Assembly (NCBI RefSeq): GCF_000151315.2
Contig: NW_011887307.1
Span: forward strand, 486,302 to 499,379
Origin: Capsaspora owczarzaki ATCC 30864
Lineage: Eukaryota; Opisthokonta; Filasterea
Reading direction: 5' to 3'
Length of the DNA stretch: 13,078 bases
Shown: piece by piece, positions 11,882 to 13,078 of the stretch
How the letters are laid out: every line of letters begins with the position of its first letter
How positions within the stretch are numbered: the first letter of the stretch is position 1
Translations under genes and position numbers: made by a program
The notes under the pieces: generated by a model
The model's input: only the letters and a program-made list of their open reading frames with translations
Database searches by the model: none
What the model was told of the DNA's origin: nothing

Positions 11882-13078
11882 TTTGGTTGCCTCAACGAGC
11901 GCAGCAGCACGAGCATCAAGTTCGGCCTTGCCGCGAGCCAGAAGCGCGCGAGCACGCTCCTTGGCTTGCTGCTTGGCCTCCTCAATGCGGCGACGTGCTT
12001 CAGCTTCAACTTGAGCAGCCAGCTCAGCAGCCTTGCCCTTAAGGTCAGACGCAAGACGCTCGACGTTCTGCTGAGTGGCTTCGACAGGCGAACCGTCGCT
12101 CGGCAATCCAAGCAGCTCATTCACGTTGTATCCAAGAATCTCAAGCTTCGGCAAGATAAACTCAATGTTCTTGCCAGGCATGAAGAACGGAACACGAACG
12201 CCAAACGTGAACTGATTGACAGTGATGCCACCGCTGACCATGCCAGAGAACTTGCGACCGCTGGGAGTAATGATCGACACGCAGCGTGACACCGAACGAT
12301 GAGACAGTAATGTGCCGCTGCTAGTCAGCTTCCAGGGCTGCGAGTTCGTGTACACAATCGTGACTCCAATGGTGCGAAGACCAGCAAGAACGGACGAGTT
12401 GGTGCCATTCTGCTGCGTATAGTCGATGATAATGTCCGTCAAACCGAACAGAGCAAAGTTCGGAAGACCAACAATGCCAGGGTTGAGTGTAGACGAGTCG
12501 AACCCAGGAATACCGATGGCATCGACAAGATCGCCGAGAAGGAGAACCTTGCCACCCTTGGTCGCTTCAACGAGGGCAGATGCACGAGCATCAAGTTCGG
12601 CCTTGCCGCGTGCCAGAAGAGCGCGAGCACGCTCCTTGGCTTGCTGCTTGGCCTCCTCAATGCGGCGACGTGCTTCAGCCTCAACTTGAGCAGCCAGCTC
12701 AGCAGCCTTGCCCTTGAGGTCAGACGCAAGCCGTTCGACATTCTGCTGAGTGGCTTCGACAGGGGAACCGTCGCTCGGCAATCCAAGCAGCTCGTTGACG
12801 TTGTATCCAAGAATCTCAACCTTCGGCAAAATGAACTCAATATTCTTGCCAGGCATGAAGAACGGAACTCGAACGCCAAACGTAAACTGATTGACAGTGA
12901 TGCCACCGCTGACCATGCCAGAGAACTTGCGGCCGCTCGGTGTTTGATCGACACGAAGGGTGACACCAAATGAGGAAACAGTGATGTTGCCGCTGCTAGT
13001 CAGCTTCCAGGGCTGGGAGTTCGTGTAGATGATGGTCACTCCGATGGTGCGAAGACCAGCAAGAACGGACGAGTTGGT
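1..13078 (-). CDS. Interior fragment of a giant tandem-repeat protein (225-residue units), both ends missing
   Basis: This is the only gene in the window; it runs right to left and off both edges. About 4,360 codons are present, nineteen 225-residue units plus part of another, without a native start or stop. In each unit, residues 1-23 are a hydrophobic, glycine-containing linker. Residues 24-88 form a charged Ala/Glu/Lys/Arg helix. Residues 90-135 hold hydrophobic segments with GIPGF and LNPG turns. Residues 129-225 have alternating hydrophobic residues typical of beta strands. There are sequons at N139, N142 and N171, a single Trp (W164), Met at 195 and 215, and no Cys in units read in frame. 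The strand call rests on the unbroken frame and on unit differences that are mostly synonymous. One uncompensated +1 indel at 11882-11884 splits the frame; a compensated pair lies at 12269-12313. I do not recognise the family. A secreted or surface structural, adhesive or lipid-binding role is inference only. Confidence 0.9.
161..867 (-). repeat. 707-bp block identical to 3536-4242
   Basis: Read line by line, the two stretches agree at every base. They are bounded by mismatches at 160/3535 and 868/4243. The offset is exactly five units. The block crosses a unit boundary (675/676), so it was copied as DNA and not as a domain. Confidence 0.85.
676..1350 (-). repeat. Repeat unit 2
   Basis: Variant residues: L2 (preceded by the rare Lys codon AAA at 1348-1350), Q27, A82, K89, V133, S136, P187. 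From 869 it is identical to the unit at 4726-5400, and the match runs to 1437 in the next unit. Confidence 0.92.
869..1437 (-). repeat. 569-bp block identical to 4919-5487
   Basis: The offset is six units. The block begins one base after the five-unit match ends, so the donor register changes at 868. It ends at the mismatch 1438/5488. Confidence 0.83.
1340..1995 (-). repeat. 656-bp block identical to 10787-11442
   Basis: The offset is 9447 bp, which is fourteen units less one codon. It is bounded by mismatches at 1339/10786 and 1996/11443. It overlaps the end of the six-unit match by 98 bp (1340-1437), the likely crossover tract. Confidence 0.83.
1351..2025 (-). repeat. Repeat unit 3
   Basis: Variant residues: L2, Q27, A82, Q89 (Thr-Gln-Gly-Gly), I133, T136, P187. 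It matches the unit at 10798-11472, fourteen units away, without a difference from the unit's start to 1995. Confidence 0.92.
2026..2700 (-). repeat. Repeat unit 4
   Basis: Variant residues: L2, E27, S82, K89, I133, S136, P187. The helix part uses the spelling also seen in the units at 6748, 7423 and 10123, while the Ser82 region matches units 2701, 8098 and 8773. The unit is therefore a patchwork of two types. Confidence 0.92.
2701..3375 (-). repeat. Repeat unit 5
   Basis: Variant residues: V2 (a GTA codon at 3370-3372, where other Val2 units use GTT), Q27, S82, K89, I133, T136, P187. It is identical to the unit at 8773-9447 over 2837-3039. Confidence 0.92.
3376..4050 (-). repeat. Repeat unit 6
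   Basis: Variant residues: L2, Q27, A82, S89, I133, S136, P187. It is identical to unit 1 from 3536 onwards, and the match continues to 4242 in the next unit. It differs on the low-coordinate side, where Pro187 replaces Ser. Confidence 0.92.
4051..4725 (-). repeat. Repeat unit 7
   Basis: Variant residues: V2, E27, Glu78-Thr79 in place of Asp-Ala, A82, K89, I133, T136, P187. The Glu-Thr pair occurs only here and in the unit at 5401-6075, its near-identical duplicate. Confidence 0.92.
4726..5400 (-). repeat. Repeat unit 8
   Basis: Variant residues: L2 (Lys1 spelled AAA), Q27, A82, K89, V133, S136, P187. From 4919 it is identical to unit 2. At lower coordinates it matches the unit at 6076 instead, including the uncommon CCACGG spelling around Trp164. 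Confidence 0.92.
5401..6075 (-). repeat. Repeat unit 9
   Basis: Variant residues: V2, E27, Glu78-Thr79, A82, K89, I133, T136, P187. From 5411 on it is a base-for-base copy of unit 7. In its first ten bases it instead carries the CAGGATG spelling of unit 2, which marks a recombination edge. Confidence 0.92.
6076..6747 (-). repeat. Repeat unit 10, short by one codon
   Basis: This unit is 672 bp. Variant residues: L2, Q27, A82, K89, V133, S136, P187. It reads Gly-Thr-Ser-Ser-Ala where the others read Gly-Thr-Asn-Ser-Ser-Val, so Asn142 and its sequon are lost. Ile131 is changed to Val by a GTT codon. The reading frame is kept. Confidence 0.92.
6307..6330 (-). other. In-frame one-codon deletion removing a sequon
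   Basis: Other units read GACGAGTTGGTGCC here; this one reads GACGAAGTGCC, three bases shorter. The protein loses Asn142, and a nearby A-to-G change makes Val145 an Ala. The deletion leaves the frame intact and is the only length variant in the first 17 units. Confidence 0.88.
6748..7422 (-). repeat. Repeat unit 11
   Basis: Variant residues: L2, E27, A82, Q89, Met instead of Ile at 117, I133, S136, P187. The unit at 10123-10797 is the only other one with Met117. The two agree over 6809-7440 except at 7051. Confidence 0.92.
6809..7440 (-). repeat. 632-bp block matching 10184-10815 with one mismatch
   Basis: The offset is five units. The only difference I found is at 7051 (G) against 10426 (A). 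Both copies carry the Met117 replacement. Confidence 0.83.
7423..8097 (-). repeat. Repeat unit 12
   Basis: Variant residues: L2, E27, A82, S89, I133, T136, P187. Its high-coordinate half shares the helix spelling of unit 11. Synonymous changes at 7496 and 7499 (both inside GACGGTAATG) and at 7510 (CTAACC) make its beta region distinctive. Confidence 0.92.
8098..8772 (-). repeat. Repeat unit 13
   Basis: Variant residues: V2, E27, S82, K89, I133, S136, and Ser187 as in unit 1. It alone ends in TGG instead of CGG (Pro225 spelled CCA). Tyr-Ser at 135-136 is spelled TAT AGT here, unlike the TCT or TCG of other units with Ser136. Confidence 0.92.
8773..9447 (-). repeat. Repeat unit 14
   Basis: Variant residues: L2, Q27, S82, K89, I133, T136, P187. 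It shares 9017-9443 with the right-hand unit at 12149-12823 without a difference, and 8909-9111 with unit 5. Confidence 0.92.
9448..10122 (-). repeat. Repeat unit 15
   Basis: Variant residues: V2, Q27, A82, K89, I133, T136, P187. The Ser110-Ser111-Thr112 codons have their own synonymous spelling (AGTAGAAGA at 9788-9796). From 9893 it matches the right-edge region, continuing to 10328 in the next unit. Confidence 0.92.
10123..10797 (-). repeat. Repeat unit 16
   Basis: Variant residues: L2, E27, A82, Q89, Met117, I133, S136, P187. It is the sister of unit 11 (see the 6809-7440 entry). The first 60 bases follow the spelling of the right-edge unit at 12824 instead. Confidence 0.92.
10798..11472 (-). 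repeat. Repeat unit 17
   Basis: Variant residues: L2, Q27, A82, Q89, I133, T136, P187. It is the distant twin of unit 3. From about 11443 it switches to the spelling of units 6 and 7. Confidence 0.92.
11473..12148 (-). repeat. Repeat unit 18, one base too long
   Basis: This unit is 676 bp. Variant residues: L2, Q27, A82, K89, I133, S136, P187. An extra T at 11882-11884 breaks the frame at about residue 89. Its low-coordinate third matches unit 7. Confidence 0.92.
11645..13078 (-). CDS. Upstream segment of the giant repeat protein, running into a frameshift and a TAG stop
   Basis: In this frame the codons occupy plus-strand positions 2-4, 5-7 and so on. It is open from the right edge. The first possible start inside it, a GTG at 13037-13039, is an ordinary Val in the middle of a repeat and not a real start. 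Repeat protein is read down to about 11882, except for about 14 residues between 12270 and 12313, where a lost base and a gained base give a foreign stretch containing Cys. Past the extra T at 11882-11884 the reading is out of register, gives about 80 unrelated residues rich in Arg, His, Ser and Cys, and stops at TAG (11645-11647). If the indel is real, the protein is truncated here. If it is a sequence error, this is simply the upstream part of the main segment. Confidence 0.75.
   Translation of the reverse strand, partial: TNSSVLAGLRTIGVTIIYTNSQPWKLTSSGNITVSSFGVTLRVDQTPSGRKFSGMVSGGITVNQFTFGVRVPFFMPGKNIEFILPKVEILGYNVNELLGLPSDGSPVEATQQNVERLASDLKGKAAELAAQVEAEARRRIEEAKQQAKERARALLARGKAELDARASALVEATKGGKVLLLGDLVDAIGIPGFDSSTLNPGIVGLPNFALFGLTDIIIDYTQQNGTNSSVLAGLRTIGVTIVYTNSQPWKLTSSGTLLSHRSVSRCVSIITPSGRKFSGMVSGGITVNQFTFGVRVPFFMPGKNIEFILPKLEILGYNVNELLGLPSDGSPVEATQQNVERLASDLKGKAAELAAQVEAEARRRIEEAKQQAKERARALLARGKAELDARAAALVEATKGWQSSPSRRSCRCYRHSRIRLVHTQPWHCWSSELCSVRFDGHHHRLFSAEWHQLVRSCWSSYHRSDHRLHELPALEAD
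11882..11884 (-). other. Frame-breaking +1 base in a T run
   Basis: Units that carry K89 have two T after the CCC; this one has three. The extra base puts the upstream and downstream parts of the protein in different frames and leads to TAG at 11645-11647. A run-length error of this kind is common in long-read assemblies. Confidence 0.85.
12149..12823 (-). repeat. Repeat unit 19, with a compensated frameshift
   Basis: Variant residues: V2, Q27, S82, K89, I133, T136, P187. Its length is normal only because a gained base (12269-12270) and a lost base (12313) cancel out. The residues between them, normally part of strands 171-185, are replaced. Confidence 0.92.
12269..12313 (-). other. Compensating pair of single-base indels
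   Basis: AA at 12269-12270 stands where the other units have C or T (one extra base). At 12313 a single T stands where they have TT (one base missing). About 14 codons between them are read out of register, and the normal frame then returns. Confidence 0.85.
12824..13078 (-). repeat. Repeat unit 20, cut by the right edge
   Basis: Only residues 141-225 of the unit are present (255 bp). The frame is intact and P187 is present. It is identical to the low-coordinate part of unit 16 up to 13029. Confidence 0.9.

Larger units (their letters stand above)
1..13078 (-). repeat. Tandem array of 675-bp coding units, 19 full and 1 partial
   Basis: The period was measured on the motif that ends each unit at its low-coordinate side (CGG, once TGG, followed by CAAAATG, CAAGATA or CAGGATG). 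It occurs at 1, 676, 1351, 2026, 2701, 3376, 4051, 4726, 5401, 6076, 6748, 7423, 8098, 8773, 9448, 10123, 10798, 11473, 12149 and 12824. All spacings are 675 bp except 672 (unit 6076) and 676 (unit 11473). Units differ by scattered substitutions, mostly at third codon positions of the minus-strand frame. Both flanks are still inside the array, and no first or last divergent unit is visible. Arrays this long are often collapsed in assembly, so the copy number is a minimum. Confidence 0.97.

Noticed and set aside
11875-11890. Programmed ribosomal frameshift at the extra T (AAA GGG on the coding strand)
   Set aside because: No other unit has such a site, no stimulating structure was seen, and two further indels nearby make an error or decay more likely.
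13037-13039. GTG as a possible translation start of a 464-residue protein
   Set aside because: It is the Val of a Gly-Val-Thr strand inside the repeat. The frame is open upstream to the window edge and there is no ribosome-binding context.
1-13078. CRISPR array, satellite DNA or integron-like repeat array
   Set aside because: The units are 675 bp with no unique spacers, they keep an open frame, and they vary synonymously. A protein-coding tandem array explains everything seen.
1-13078. Introns separating repeat units
   Set aside because: The coding frame continues through every unit junction without a gap, so no intron is needed anywhere in the window.

Overview
The whole window is the inside of one tandem repeat array. 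A unit of 675 bp follows itself head to tail 19 times, and a twentieth copy is cut by the right edge. There is no unique DNA: no second gene, intergenic spacer, RNA gene, transposon, promoter or terminator is visible. The array continues past both edges, so its true copy number is unknown.

The array is coding on the minus strand. 675 bp is 225 codons, and the frame stays open from about position 11,881 down to the left edge (about 3,960 codons). The last 1.2 kb at the right edge continues the same repeat in a frame displaced by one base. No natural start or stop codon is present. The window therefore holds an interior fragment of about 4,360 residues of a giant repetitive protein. Nearly all differences between units are synonymous on the minus strand, and the only length change in the first 17 units is an in-frame loss of one codon. 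This is the mark of an array kept under protein-level selection.

Each 225-residue unit, numbered from the Lys just after the Ile-Leu-Pro motif, has two parts. Residues about 24-88 form a long, charged, alanine-rich helix whose hydrophobic residues follow a 3-4-4 spacing (11-residue periodicity). The rest is glycine-rich with alternating hydrophobic residues, as expected of beta strands. It carries three N-glycosylation sequons (N139, N142, N171), one Trp and no Cys. I do not recognise the family. A secreted or surface structural, adhesive or lipid-binding protein is a reasonable guess and no more.

The organism cannot be assigned. The G+C content is a little above half. Lys is almost always AAG, and Phe, Asn and Glu lean towards TTC, AAC and GAG. 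The sequons and the size of an intron-free repetitive frame fit a eukaryotic microbe or invertebrate slightly better than a bacterium, but a bacterial giant surface protein is not excluded.

The units are mosaics. Long blocks (about 430 to 800 bp) are identical, or differ by one base, between units that lie 2 to 14 units apart. A two-unit block at 4061-5410 is repeated next to itself at 5411-6760. All three frame-changing single-base indels fall within 11882-12313. This suggests a local sequencing or assembly fault, or one decaying part of the array.
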